From Aquisphaera giovannonii (GTDB taxonomy: Bacteria > Planctomycetota > Planctomycetia > Isosphaerales > Isosphaeraceae): 64,000 nucleotides of DNA. Below are positions 33,335 to 42,003 of this stretch, piece by piece. Every line of letters starts with the position of its first letter. Within the stretch, counting starts at the first letter, position 1. The notes under the pieces are model-generated. The model was not told the origin of the DNA. It was given only the letters and a program-made list of their open reading frames with translations, and did no database searches. A program made the position numbers and the translations under genes. Where the stretch lies: assembly GCF_008087625.1 (NCBI RefSeq), contig NZ_CP042997.1, positions 4,092,001-4,156,000 of the forward strand, given 5' to 3'.

Positions 33335-34417
33335 TCATCCCCCGAACAGCCCCTTCCGCGCCGCCTTCTGGAGCGGGTTGGTGCCGTCGGGCATGCGGTC
33401 CCCGTGGACCTGCCAGAAGAAGACGCCGCGCAGCCCCTTCTCGCGGGCCCACTTCGCCTTGAGCTCGACGGACTCGGCGTCGTCGTAGCCGATCACGGCC
33501 TTGCGGTCGGGCGCGAGCAGCCACGGATTCTTGGTCTCGTCGTCCCAGACGCGCGTCCAGCCCTTCGCCGCCAGCTCGGCGAGGTTGCGGTACGAGCCGC
33601 CGGGCAGGCGGACTTTCGGCGCGCCCTTCGTGGAGGCGTAGGGCTCGGCGACCGGGAAGCCGCGGCCGTAGAGCGGGATGCCCAGCGCGATGCGGTCGGC
33701 CGGGACCTTGCGGTCGTTCAGCATGTACTCGACCGTCTGCGCGGTCGACCGCGGCCGGCCGGGCTGCTTCGACGAGGCGAACAGGGGGGACTGGTGGCCC
33801 GCGTACTCCGTCCAGTCGCCCGTGTAGTCGTAGGTCATGACGTTGATCCAGTCCATGGTCTCGACCAGGAACTCGGTCGAGAGCCACCGGATCGTCCCCG
33901 GATTGGAGGACATCGCCATGGTGATGAACATCCTCCGGCCCTTCTCCCTGCCGATGGCGTCCACCCCCGCGCGGAGCCTCCGCGTCAGCCGTTCGAAGCC
34001 CGGGACCTCCGCGTCGGCGTCCGGGTATTCCCAGTCGAGGTCGATGCCGTCATAGTCGTAGTCCCGGACCATCGCCAGGAGGTCCCCGACGTAGCGGTGC
34101 TCCGCCTCCTTGCTCGCGACGATCGCCGCGAACTGCTTGTCCCAGCCCCATCCGCCCGCGGAGACCAGGACCTTGACGCCGGCCGCGTGCGCCTGCGTCG
34201 TCAGCTCGCGACTGGGGACGTTCCGCGAGGGCCTCAGCTTGCCGTCGCCGTCGGCCGTCGCGAAGGCGTGGCAGAGGTGCGTGTAGAGCTTGTAGTCGAT
34301 GTCGCGCACCGGGCCGAACAGGTAGCCGACGAAGACCTTGTCGGATCCGCCGGCCTTCGGCGCGTCCCCGGATTGCGCCGGGAGCAGGGCCGCCATCATC
34401 ACGATTACAGATGTCAT
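33335..34417 (-). CDS. glycoside hydrolase family 18 (chitinase-like) secreted protein
   Basis: A 360-residue secreted enzyme. A short signal peptide (MTSVIVMMAALLPAQS) precedes one GH18 TIM barrel. The catalytic strand reads DYDGIDLDWEYP, the DxxDxDxE motif with Glu130 as proton donor. VKVLVSAGGWGWD is the SxGG strand, and MTYDYTGDW and FFWQVHGD match the later barrel strands. These enzymes hydrolyse chitin or other N-acetylglucosamine-containing polymers; no chitin-binding domain is present. ATG 34417 has GGAGG 8 nt upstream. It is divergent from crcB. The N-terminus is 80 residues longer in the open frame, but only the chosen start gives a signal peptide. Confidence 0.9.
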   Translation of the reverse strand: MTSVIVMMAALLPAQSGDAPKAGGSDKVFVGYLFGPVRDIDYKLYTHLCHAFATADGDGKLRPSRNVPSRELTTQAHAAGVKVLVSAGGWGWDKQFAAIVASKEAEHRYVGDLLAMVRDYDYDGIDLDWEYPDADAEVPGFERLTRRLRAGVDAIGREKGRRMFITMAMSSNPGTIRWLSTEFLVETMDWINVMTYDYTGDWTEYAGHQSPLFASSKQPGRPRSTAQTVEYMLNDRKVPADRIALGIPLYGRGFPVAEPYASTKGAPKVRLPGGSYRNLAELAAKGWTRVWDDETKNPWLLAPDRKAVIGYDDAESVELKAKWAREKGLRGVFFWQVHGDRMPDGTNPLQKAARKGLFGG

Positions 34418-34537
34418 GATACAATCCTCCAACCTCGCGACCGATCGGGCCAGGCGGCGATTGTAAGCTCGTCGCATCCCGGGCGACAGCCCGGCGCGGG
34501 CGGCTCGGCTGTTGACGGCGGCGCCCCGGGAGGAACA

Positions 34538-35128
34538 ATGGGTCGTCGAGACGTCGACGTCGGGAGGTGTTTCGTGGAGTTCCTGGTACGGGTCTCGGTG
34601 CTCTCGCTGGGCGGAATCCTGGGCGTCAACGCCCGCTATTGGCTGGGCGTCCTGATCAGCCGGTGGGCGGCCTCCCACTGGGCGACCATGGCCATCAACG
34701 TCAGCGGGTCGTTCGCCATCGGGTTCCTGTCGATGGCCCTGGCCCGGTGGCTGCCTCATCCCCACGCCAGGCTGGCGATCCTGACGGGGTTCCTGGGCGG
34801 CTACACGACGTTCTCCACGTTCGCGTTCGAATCGGTGACCCTCTGGGAGCGCGGCGAGCCCGCCACGGCGATGGCGAACGTCGCCGGCAGCGTGGTCCTG
34901 GGCGTCCTGGCCGCGTTCCTGGGCATCGTCCTGGCCCGGGACGTCCTGATCGCCGCGGCGGGCTCGCCCACGGCCGGGATGAGCCCGGCGAAGGTCACCA
35001 TCCCGACCGAGGAGCTTCGGCTCGCGATGCAGACCGAGGGCTCCCCCGATCTGGAGCTGCCGCCCGACATCCTCGCGAACGGGATGGGTGTCGACGCGGC
35101 CGAGGAGGCCGAGGGCCGCCGTGCCTAG
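34538..35128 (+). CDS. crcB: CrcB/Fluc fluoride channel with C-terminal extension
   Basis: A 196-residue protein. The four-helix Fluc core is clear: SLGGILGVNARYWLG, the pore Asn in MAINVSGSFAIGF, GFLGGYTTFSTFAFE with the TFSTF Phe-box, and a last helix GSVVLGVLAAFLGIVLA. As a dimer it exports fluoride. The core is followed by a hydrophilic tail of about 50 residues that is not part of the usual family length (about 125). Start: ATG 34538 has GGGAGG 4 nt upstream; GTG 34574 has GGGAGG 6 nt upstream and begins right at the channel domain. Both are plausible. The next gene encodes DUF190 domains, a common neighbour of crcB. No fluoride riboswitch was found upstream. Confidence 0.92.
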   Translation: MGRRDVDVGRCFVEFLVRVSVLSLGGILGVNARYWLGVLISRWAASHWATMAINVSGSFAIGFLSMALARWLPHPHARLAILTGFLGGYTTFSTFAFESVTLWERGEPATAMANVAGSVVLGVLAAFLGIVLARDVLIAAAGSPTAGMSPAKVTIPTEELRLAMQTEGSPDLELPPDILANGMGVDAAEEAEGRRA

Positions 35129-35144
35129 GAGGGAGGGATTCCCG

Positions 35145-35879
35145 ATGATCCCCTCGGATGCCGCCCGCCTGAGCCTGCACGTGAACGCGAGCCGCCGGTG
35201 GCGCGGCAAGCCCACCTATCGCGCCGTCGTCGAGGCCGCCCGGTCGCTCGAGCTCGCGGGGGCCTCGGTCTTCCTGGTCGACCTCAGCTTCGGGGCCGAG
35301 CGGACGCTCCGCGACGCCCTGAGCGAATATGCCTCCCTCGACATCCCCGTCGTCGTCGAGGTCGTCGACGGCCCCGGCCGCATCGACGCCCTCCTCCGCG
35401 AGCTCGACTCGATGGCGCCGGGCGGCCTGGCCGTCGTCGAGCCGGTCCGCGTCGTCGCCTATTCCCACCACGCGAACGCCGGAGGCCCCCGCCGGGCGGC
35501 GGCCCCTCCCGCGACCCAACGAGGGATCCCATCAATGTCGCTCGACGGCAAGGCGAGGCGCGTCACGGTCTACATCGGCAACGCGGACACCTGGAACGGC
35601 CGGAATCTGGCCGCGGCGATCGTCCTCCGCTGCCGCGAGCTCGGCCTGGCGGGCGCCACGGCCAGCCTGGGCGTGATGGGGTTCGGCCGCCACTCCATCA
35701 TCCATCGAGCCAGCTTCCTCGGGCTCTCCTCGGACGTGCCGGAGAAGGTGGAGATCGTGGACCGGCCGGAGCGGATCGCGGAGGTCCTGCCGGTCCTGGA
35801 GGAGATGGTCGACGGCGGCCTGATCGTCGTCCAGGACGTCCGGGTGGTCAAGCACGCGCACCATCCCGCGCCCGGCTGA
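35145..35879 (+). CDS. tandem DUF190 protein (fluoride-channel-associated)
   Basis: A 244-residue protein made of two DUF190 domains. Domain one (about residues 8-112) has LSLHVNASRRWRGKPTYRAV and VVVEVVDGPGRIDALL. Domain two (about 135-240) has VTVYIGNADTWNGRN, GVMGFGRHSIIHRASFLGL and VEIVDRPERIAEVLPVLEEM. Single DUF190 proteins of about 110 residues, often beside crcB, are small ferredoxin-like-fold proteins of unconfirmed function; the duplicated form is unusual. Domain one lacks the Gly-rich GxxGFG segment present in domain two. ATG 35145 has a strong AGGAGGGAGG upstream and lies 16 bp after crcB, so the two form an operon. A regulatory or accessory role in fluoride export is inferred. 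Confidence 0.85.
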   Translation: MIPSDAARLSLHVNASRRWRGKPTYRAVVEAARSLELAGASVFLVDLSFGAERTLRDALSEYASLDIPVVVEVVDGPGRIDALLRELDSMAPGGLAVVEPVRVVAYSHHANAGGPRRAAAPPATQRGIPSMSLDGKARRVTVYIGNADTWNGRNLAAAIVLRCRELGLAGATASLGVMGFGRHSIIHRASFLGLSSDVPEKVEIVDRPERIAEVLPVLEEMVDGGLIVVQDVRVVKHAHHPAPG

Positions 35880-35982
35880 CCCCTCCGCGAGAGTCGGGGC
35901 GGAGGCTTCCTCGCGGGCGCCGGGCTGTGCGATAATCGGGGGCGTAACCTGCGACAACCGGAGGACATTCGTCGGAGTGGCC

Positions 35983-36768
35983 ATGGTCTTCGTTCATTCG
36001 CTCCCGGGCCTGATCCCGCGGGGGGCCCTTCGCGGGGGGATCGCCGTGGTGATCGACGTCCTCCGCGCCTCGACGATGATCGTCCACGCCCTGGCCGCCG
36101 GGTGCCGGGAGGTCATCCCCTGCGGGGAGATCGAGGAGGCGAGGGCGGCGGCCGCGGCGATGCCGCCGGGGACGGCGATCCTGGCCGGGGAGCGCCACGG
36201 CGTGCCGATCCCGGGCTTCGACCTGGGGAACTCGCCCGGCCAGTGCACGGCGGAGGCCTGCGAAGGCCGGGCCATGATCATCACGACGACCAACGGCACG
36301 CGGGCGATCCTCGCCTCGCTGGAGGCCGAGCCGGTGGTCGTCGGCTCGTTCGTCAACTTCGCCGCCACGGCGCAGCGGCTGCTCCACGAGGAGAAGCCCA
36401 TCCACGTGGTCTGCGCCGGGACCGAGGGCTCCATCAGCTACGAGGATACCCTCCTGGCCGGCGCCTTCGCGCGGCACTTCAAGGACCTGGGCCACCCGAT
36501 GGGCAACGACGAGGCGGAGATCGCCGCGGGGCTCTGGGCCCGCGTCGAGGAGTCCATCTGGGCCGGCGGCGAGACGGACCGCTCCCGCCCCCGGCACGGC
36601 GGGGAGGAGCCCCTGGTCCGCTACCTGACCCGGGGACAGGGGGGCCGCCGCGTGGTAGAGTTGGGGCTCGCGGCGGACATCGCGGACGCGGCCCGCCTGA
36701 ACCGCCCCGGCTTCCAGGTCGTGGCCGAGCTGCGGCGCGACCCGCTGCGGATCGTCGCCAGGGCGTGA
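35983..36768 (+). CDS. comB: 2-phosphosulfolactate phosphatase family protein (ComB)
   Basis: A 261-residue protein of the ComB family, typical length. Conserved blocks are GIAVVIDVLRASTMIVHAL, ILAGERHGVPIPGFDLGNSP, TTTNGTRAIL and CAGTEGSISYEDTLLAG. In methanogens ComB removes phosphate from 2-phosphosulfolactate in coenzyme M synthesis; in bacteria it may serve sulfolactate metabolism. No other sulfolactate gene is nearby, so the actual substrate here is uncertain. ATG 35983 is preferred over the in-frame GTG 35977 because GGAG lies about 5 nt before it. It is followed by glycyl-tRNA synthetase after 105 bp. Confidence 0.88.
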   Translation: MVFVHSLPGLIPRGALRGGIAVVIDVLRASTMIVHALAAGCREVIPCGEIEEARAAAAAMPPGTAILAGERHGVPIPGFDLGNSPGQCTAEACEGRAMIITTTNGTRAILASLEAEPVVVGSFVNFAATAQRLLHEEKPIHVVCAGTEGSISYEDTLLAGAFARHFKDLGHPMGNDEAEIAAGLWARVEESIWAGGETDRSRPRHGGEEPLVRYLTRGQGGRRVVELGLAADIADAARLNRPGFQVVAELRRDPLRIVARA

Positions 36769-36873
36769 TCCGAACGGCGACGCGGCGACCGGCGTCGGCC
36801 CGCGGGGGCGGCCCCCGGAGCGTTCACGAGGCGGCGGGCAATCAGAGACGGTATCGGAAGGCAGGACGGTTCT

Positions 36874-38442
36874 ATGGACGTGGGAATGGACAAGCTGGTG
36901 TCGCTCTGCAAGCGGCGGGGCATCATCTTCCCGTCGAGCGAGATCTACGGCGGCATCAACGGCTTCTGGGACTACGGCCCGCTCGGCGTCGAGCTCAAGC
37001 GGAACATCAAGGAAGCCTGGTGGCGCGACAACGTCCAGATGCGCGACGACATGGTCGGCCTGGACTGCTCGATCATCATGAACCCCCGCGTCTGGGAGGC
37101 CTCCGGGCACGTCGGCGGCTTCAGCGACCCCATGGTCGACTGCCGCGTCACCAAGGAACGCTATCGGGCCGACCAGCTCTACGTCTTCGCCTACCTCTTC
37201 CCCGCCGTGAACCAGAAGGGGGAGCCGACCGAGGCCTGGCTCGCCGGGCTCGGCTCGTCGCCTGAGGAGGCCGGCGAGGGCCCGGAGAAGAAGGCCGCCA
37301 AGCTCGCCAAGAGGTTCGGCAAGCCCGCCGACCCGCCCACGGTGATCCCGTTCATGCAGGTCGCCGAGGCCGACCGCGCCAAGGTGATCGGCCCCTCGAC
37401 CGACGAGGCCGGGACGCTCACCGAGCCGCGGTCGTTCAACCTGATGTTCAAGACGTTCGTCGGGGCGCTGGAGAGCGACTCCAACGTGGCGTACCTCCGG
37501 CCGGAGACCGCCCAGGGGATCTTCGCCAACTTCAAGAACGTCGTGGACACCGGCCGCGTGAAGCTCCCCTTCGGCATCGCGCAGGTGGGCAAGAGCTTCC
37601 GCAACGAGATCAACCCCCGGAATTTCACGTTCCGCTCCCGCGAGTTCGAGCAGATGGAGATCGAGTTCTTCTGCCGGCCCGACGAGGCGAAGGAGTGGTA
37701 CGCCTACTGGCGGAAGGCCCGCTTCCAGTGGTACGTGGACCTCGGCCTGCGGTCCGACCGGCTCCGCCTCCGCGACCACGACGCGGAGGAGCTGGCGTTC
37801 TACTCGACGGCCACGGCGGACATCGAGTACTCGTTCCCGTTCGGCGTCAGCGAGCTGGAGGGCATCGCCCACCGCGGCGACTACGACCTCACCCAGCACC
37901 AGAAGTTCAGCGGCAAGGACCTCAGCTACTTCGACGAGGAGCGGAAGGAGCGGTTCCTGCCCCACGTGATCGAGCCCTCCGCCGGCGCCGACCGCGCGAC
38001 GCTGGCGTTCCTCTGCGAGGCCTACACCGAGGACCAGGTCGGCGGCGAGGCCCGCACCGTGCTGAAGTTCCACCCTCGGATCGCGCCGGTGAAGGCCGCC
38101 GTCTTCCCGCTGGTGAAGCGCGACGGCATGCCGGAGAAGGCCCGGGCCATCCACGACGACCTGCGCCGGCAGTTCGCCGTCTTCTACGACGAGAAGGGGG
38201 CCATCGGCCGCCGCTACCGCCGGCAGGACGAGGCCGGGACGCCGTACTGCATCACGGTGGACAGCCAGTCGCTGGCGGACGACACGGTGACCCTCCGCGA
38301 CCGCGACAGCTGCCGCCAGTGGCGCGTGCCGTCCGCGGGCATCACGTCGGCGATCCGCGACCTGCTCGACGGCAAGGCCATCCCCGCGGGGGACGCGGCT
38401 ACGGCGCCGGCGGGCGAGGCGGACGGGCAGCAGGCCGGCTGA
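36874..38442 (+). CDS. glyQS: glycyl-tRNA synthetase, single-chain (class II)
   Basis: A 522-residue class II synthetase of the homodimeric type, charging tRNA-Gly with glycine. Motifs in order: GIIFPSSEIYGGINGFWDYGPLG at the N-terminus, motif 1 region with YLRPETAQGIFANF, motif 2 FRNEINPRNFTFRSREFEQMEIEFF, and motif 3 region with EPSAGADRATLAFL. The C-terminal anticodon-binding domain covers about 400-500 (APVKAAVFPLVKRDGM). The last about 20 residues are Ala/Gly-rich and variable. ATG 36874 has AGGACGG upstream; ATG 36886 is an alternative. It is an essential housekeeping gene, which argues that this region is chromosomal. Confidence 0.96.
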   Translation: MDVGMDKLVSLCKRRGIIFPSSEIYGGINGFWDYGPLGVELKRNIKEAWWRDNVQMRDDMVGLDCSIIMNPRVWEASGHVGGFSDPMVDCRVTKERYRADQLYVFAYLFPAVNQKGEPTEAWLAGLGSSPEEAGEGPEKKAAKLAKRFGKPADPPTVIPFMQVAEADRAKVIGPSTDEAGTLTEPRSFNLMFKTFVGALESDSNVAYLRPETAQGIFANFKNVVDTGRVKLPFGIAQVGKSFRNEINPRNFTFRSREFEQMEIEFFCRPDEAKEWYAYWRKARFQWYVDLGLRSDRLRLRDHDAEELAFYSTATADIEYSFPFGVSELEGIAHRGDYDLTQHQKFSGKDLSYFDEERKERFLPHVIEPSAGADRATLAFLCEAYTEDQVGGEARTVLKFHPRIAPVKAAVFPLVKRDGMPEKARAIHDDLRRQFAVFYDEKGAIGRRYRRQDEAGTPYCITVDSQSLADDTVTLRDRDSCRQWRVPSAGITSAIRDLLDGKAIPAGDAATAPAGEADGQQAG

Positions 38443-38470
38443 TCACAACGGAAGGCGTCGGTCCGAACCC

Positions 38471-39313
38471 ATGAAGCCCTGCATCAGCCTGGCCACCACC
38501 CTGAGCACGCCGCTGGAGGACGACCTGCCTGCCATCGCCCGGTGCGGGTGGCGGTCCGTCGAGCTCTGGCTCACGAAGGTCGAGTCGTTCCTCGAGTCCC
38601 GCACCCCGGCCGACCTCCGCGCCCGGCTCGACGGCGAGGGCCTCCGGGCCGAGGCCGCGGCGGGGCAGGGGGGCCTGCTCCTCTCCCGCGGCGAAGAGCG
38701 GCGGGCGCACTGGGACCACTTCGCCCGCCGGCTGACGATCCTGAAGGAGTTGGAGGTCCCCCTCCTCATCGTCGCGGCGGACTTCGTCCGCGAGGTGGAC
38801 GCCGAGGATTACGGCCGCGCCGCCGCCTCGCTCGCCGAGGCGGCCGCACTGGCCGGGGCGGCCGGCATCCGCCTGGCCCTCGAGTTCCAGAAGTCCAGCG
38901 GCTTCTGCGCCAGCCTGGACACCGCCCTGGCGATCGTGGGCGAGGCCGGCGCCCCGAACGTCGGCGTCTGCCTGGACCTCTTCCACTACTACACCGGCCC
39001 GAGCAAGTTCGAGGACCTCGGCTACCTCTCCGCGGAGAACCTGGCGTGGGTCCAGGCGTGCGACGTCGGCGGCACGCCCCGCGAGCTCGCCGGCGACGGC
39101 GACCGCATCTTCCCCGGCGAGGGGGACTTCCAGATCGGCCCGATCATCGACCACCTGGGCGCGATCGGCTACGGCGGGCACGTCTCGCTGGAGCTGCTCA
39201 ACCCGCAGCTCTGGCAAATCCCGGCCGACCGCGTGGCCGACTTCGGCTACCAGGCCCTCACCCGCGTCCTCGGCCGATGGAACGACGAGCCGGCCCCGTG
39301 GGGAGGTGCCTGA
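38471..39313 (+). CDS. sugar phosphate isomerase/epimerase-like TIM-barrel protein
   Basis: A 280-residue protein of the xylose-isomerase-like (AP endonuclease 2) TIM-barrel superfamily. Recognisable strands are CISLATTLSTPLEDDLPAIA, WRSVELWLTKVE, IRLALEFQKSSGF (metal-binding Glu), VGVCLDLFHYYTG (Asp/His), and GGHVSLELLNPQLW (Glu). These residues usually coordinate a divalent metal. Substrate cannot be assigned. It begins 28 bp after glyQS and is followed within 2 bp by the next gene, so it probably forms an operon with the small membrane protein behind it. Confidence 0.8.
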   Translation: MKPCISLATTLSTPLEDDLPAIARCGWRSVELWLTKVESFLESRTPADLRARLDGEGLRAEAAAGQGGLLLSRGEERRAHWDHFARRLTILKELEVPLLIVAADFVREVDAEDYGRAAASLAEAAALAGAAGIRLALEFQKSSGFCASLDTALAIVGEAGAPNVGVCLDLFHYYTGPSKFEDLGYLSAENLAWVQACDVGGTPRELAGDGDRIFPGEGDFQIGPIIDHLGAIGYGGHVSLELLNPQLWQIPADRVADFGYQALTRVLGRWNDEPAPWGGA

Positions 39314-39315
39314 GC

Positions 39316-39858
39316 GTGTCCACCGTGGCGACGATGCGACCCGCTGCGACCGTCTTCCACGAGGAGCAGTACTTCGACTGGCGCGTCTACGCGTTCATCG
39401 CCCTGGTCGAGCTGGCCGCCGGCGTCGGCATGTTCTGGCTCACGCGGCAGTGGGGCCCGGTCGCCTCGCTGCTCTCCCGCAAGGGCTCCGTCGAGTTCGT
39501 CGTCGGCCTGATCCCGACGGTGGCCATGCCGTTCCTGCTGGTCTTCGGCCTGCTCCGGATGACGACCGTGGTCACGCCCACGGAGCTCCGCGTCTGGTTC
39601 GGCTGGGTGCCGGTGTACCGCAGGGCCGTCCAGGTCTCCGGCATCGTCCGCCACCAGGTCGTCGAGTACCGGCCGATCGCCGACTACGGCGGCTGGGGCG
39701 TCCGCGCCGGCCGCGACGGCGAGCGCGTGCTCAACGCCCGCGGCAACCGCGGCGTCCGCCTCGAGCTGGCCGACGGCACGAGGCTCCTGATCGGCAGCCA
39801 GCGCCCCGAGGAGCTGGCCGAGACCATCGAGGCGGCACGCCGCCCCGACGTGGTCTGA
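39316..39858 (+). CDS. small membrane protein with PH-like C-terminal domain
   Basis: A 180-residue protein. Two membrane segments lie at about residues 27-45 (YAFIALVELAAGVGMFWL) and 64-82 (VVGLIPTVAMPFLLVFGLL). The C-terminal half has the strand pattern of bacterial PH-like domains (VVTPTELRVWFGWVPVYRR, VRLELADGTRLLIGSQRPEE). GTG 39316 has GGAGG 9 nt upstream and starts just after the previous stop; ATG 39334 is an alternative. Function unknown. Confidence 0.75.
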   Translation: MSTVATMRPAATVFHEEQYFDWRVYAFIALVELAAGVGMFWLTRQWGPVASLLSRKGSVEFVVGLIPTVAMPFLLVFGLLRMTTVVTPTELRVWFGWVPVYRRAVQVSGIVRHQVVEYRPIADYGGWGVRAGRDGERVLNARGNRGVRLELADGTRLLIGSQRPEELAETIEAARRPDVV

Positions 39859-39921
39859 CTCCCGCATGCACGGCCCCGACGAACCGTTGCGATGACCCTC
39901 CCGATTTCGAAAGGCGAGACC

Positions 39922-40722
39922 ATGACGACGCGACGAGAGATCCTGGCTGCGGTCGGTGGCGCGGGCCTGGCAACGGCCTGGGGCGAGGCCTCGGCCGCCC
40001 CCGCGAGGCCTGCTCCCGAGGGCGAAGGCGACCGCGACCTCTACGAGCTCCGCCGCTACCTGATCGACGGCGACGAGCAGAAGCACGGCCTGGACGCCTA
40101 CCTCCGCGACGCGGCCATCCCGGCCCTCAACCGCCTGGGCGTGTCCCCGGTCGGCGTCTTCTACCCGGAGAAGGACCCCAAGGTCGTCTACGTCCTCTCC
40201 CGCCACAAGTCCGCGGACTCCCTCCTGGCCTGCGGCCAGAAGCTCCAGGCGGATCCCGAGTACCTGAAGGCCGGCGCCGCGTTCCTGGACGCCCCGGCCG
40301 AGAAGCCCGCCTACCGGCGGGTGGAGAGCAGCGTCCTCCACGCCTTCAAGGGGATGCCCACCATCGAGCCCCCCCCGAAGTCGGCCGGTCGGATCCTCCA
40401 GCTCCGGATCTACGAGAGCCCGAGCGTGAAGACCAACCTCAAGAAGATCGAGATGTTCAACGACGCCGGCGAGATCGCCCTCTTCCGCAAGGTGGGCCTC
40501 CACCCCGTCTGCTTCGGCCAGGCCATCTTCGGCGACAAGCTCCCCAACCTGACCTACATGCTCGCCTTCGAGAGCCACGCGGAGCTCGACGCGAACTGGA
40601 AGACCTTCATCACCTCCCCCGAATGGCAGGCCCTGAAGGGCCGCGCCGAGTACGCCGACAGGGCCATCCTCAGCGGCATCACCAACATCATCCTGACGCC
40701 GGCGGAGTACTCGCAGGTCTGA
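39922..40722 (+). CDS. NIPSNAP-family protein with Tat-like signal
   Basis: A 266-residue exported protein. The N-terminus MTTRREILAAVGGAGLATA has twin Arg and a hydrophobic core, and AAPA is a likely cleavage site, so the Tat route is probable. Two ferredoxin-like NIPSNAP domains follow: YELRRYLIDGDEQKHGLDAYL (about 45-140) and LQLRIYESPSVKTNLKKIEMF (about 165-262), ending PAEYSQV. Planctomycetes commonly encode exported NIPSNAP proteins; their biochemical role is unknown. ATG 39922 rather than 39892 is chosen because the twin-Arg signal starts there and GCGAG lies before it. A hairpin follows the stop. Confidence 0.85.
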   Translation: MTTRREILAAVGGAGLATAWGEASAAPARPAPEGEGDRDLYELRRYLIDGDEQKHGLDAYLRDAAIPALNRLGVSPVGVFYPEKDPKVVYVLSRHKSADSLLACGQKLQADPEYLKAGAAFLDAPAEKPAYRRVESSVLHAFKGMPTIEPPPKSAGRILQLRIYESPSVKTNLKKIEMFNDAGEIALFRKVGLHPVCFGQAIFGDKLPNLTYMLAFESHAELDANWKTFITSPEWQALKGRAEYADRAILSGITNIILTPAEYSQV

Positions 40723-40728
40723 GCCACT

Positions 40729-40751
40729 CCCGGGCTCGCCCCGAGTCCGGG
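40729..40751. terminator. hairpin between convergent genes
   Basis: CCCGGGCTCG and CGAGTCCGGG form a 10-bp stem with one G-T pair and a 3-nt loop, starting 7 bp after the NIPSNAP stop. It probably ends that transcript; the minus-strand Rieske gene stops 62 bp further on. Confidence 0.5.
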
Positions 40752-40812
40752 CCATCATGGCGGTGGACGCCCGCGCGGCCGTCGCCTGGATGACCCGCCG
40801 GTCGTCCTGGCC

Positions 40813-41607
40813 TCAGGCGAGCGTCAGGAGCACCTTCCCGCCCTTCTCTTCCACCCGGTGGACCGCGATCGGCTCCTTGGCGGGCCCGGCCTTCACGGCG
40901 CCGGTGCGGACGTCGAACGTGGAGCCGTGCCACGGGCAGACGACGTGGCCGCACGCGGCGACGCCGCCGGCCAGCGACCCGCCCTTGTGGCTGCAGCGGT
41001 CGTCGCACGCGGCATAGCCGTCCTCGGTCTTCACGAGCACGATGCGGCGGTCCCCGGCGTGCACGAGCTTCATCTGCCCGGGCTTCAGCTCGTCGGCGTT
41101 CGCCACCTCGACCGCAGTCCCGGGCGCCCCTTGCACCCAGACCTCCGACCACTTCCCCGCGCCGGCGTATCGGTGATCCACGCCGATCTGGTTGCGATAG
41201 ACGAGCGTGCCCCCCATCCACCCGCCCCACATGATGAGTCCGCACCCCACCGCCTCCAGAAGGATCGTCCCCGCGCCGGGCTCGAGGGATCCGCGGTCGC
41301 GGAAGATCCAACTCGCCGCGAAGATCGCCAGCGCCGTGAGGTTCACGGCCATATGCCAGGTCGCCCGCTTCTTGGCCGAGCTGTCCGGCGGCACGACCGA
41401 CACATAATCGACAAACCCCGGCACGCCGGCGACGAGTCCCGTGATCACGGCGGCGACGCTCATGTACGCCCCGGTCGACCAGGCCCCGGCGGAGCCGAGC
41501 AGCCACCCGAACAGGTCGAAGACGAGAGCGCCGGTCGTGAATGCCACCGGGAACGCGATCAAGATCGGGTGGATCGGATGGGATCGGAAGTGGGCGCGGC
41601 TTCGCAT
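40813..41607 (-). CDS. DUF2231 membrane domain fused to Rieske [2Fe-2S] domain
   Basis: A 264-residue protein. Residues about 10-140 hold four membrane helices of the DUF2231 type (HPIHPILIAFPVAFTTGALV, TGAYMSVAAVITGLVAGVPG). Residues about 155-264 are a Rieske domain with both iron ligands: CSHKGG (Cys205, His207) and CPWHGS (Cys224, His227). The Rieske part therefore should hold a [2Fe-2S] cluster on one side of the membrane. Similar fusions are found in actinobacteria and planctomycetes; the redox partner is unknown. The start ATG 41607 has only a weak GAG upstream. It is divergent from the rhomboid gene. Confidence 0.9.
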   Translation of the reverse strand: MRSRAHFRSHPIHPILIAFPVAFTTGALVFDLFGWLLGSAGAWSTGAYMSVAAVITGLVAGVPGFVDYVSVVPPDSSAKKRATWHMAVNLTALAIFAASWIFRDRGSLEPGAGTILLEAVGCGLIMWGGWMGGTLVYRNQIGVDHRYAGAGKWSEVWVQGAPGTAVEVANADELKPGQMKLVHAGDRRIVLVKTEDGYAACDDRCSHKGGSLAGGVAACGHVVCPWHGSTFDVRTGAVKAGPAKEPIAVHRVEEKGGKVLLTLA

Positions 41608-42003
41608 GTGAGGCTCGCAGACGGTTCGCTTTCAGTCACGACATCCCTCCGGAGAGAAGGCCACAGGTCGCCAAGCAACTCCCGCGCCCGCGAGCATATC
41701 CCGGCCAATCCTCTCACACCTTAGGGAGCTGGCGTGGCTGATCGGTGCCTCCGGAATCCGATCCCCGGCGATTCATACCCGGTCCGTCCGACCAGTCGCG
41801 GAAACTCGCGAGCCTTCGCTCGAGCCGAGGCGGCTGATGGCGTCGGTCGTCGATATCTCGTCAGCGGCGTTGCCCGCACCGAAATCGCATCCCGGCATGG
41901 CCCTTCGTAGCGTCCGAAGGGCTCGCCAAGAATTGTTGCGACCCTGCTATGATGGCGGTACGGCCGCAGAAGGCCCGGACTAACCTCCCCGCGGAGCGTT
42001 CCC
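41608..42003. other. divergent intergenic region, no gene supported
   Basis: A 396-bp region between the divergent Rieske-fusion and rhomboid genes. A TATGAT hexamer at about 41947-41952, some 50 bp before the rhomboid start, could be a -10 element, but no matching -35 at normal distance was found. Open frames lack ribosome-binding sites. Confidence 0.4.

Noticed and set aside
34418-34537. Fluoride riboswitch upstream of crcB
   Set aside because: The conserved fluoride-aptamer sequence (GGNGATGG...CTGATG-type core) is not present in the 120-bp spacer.
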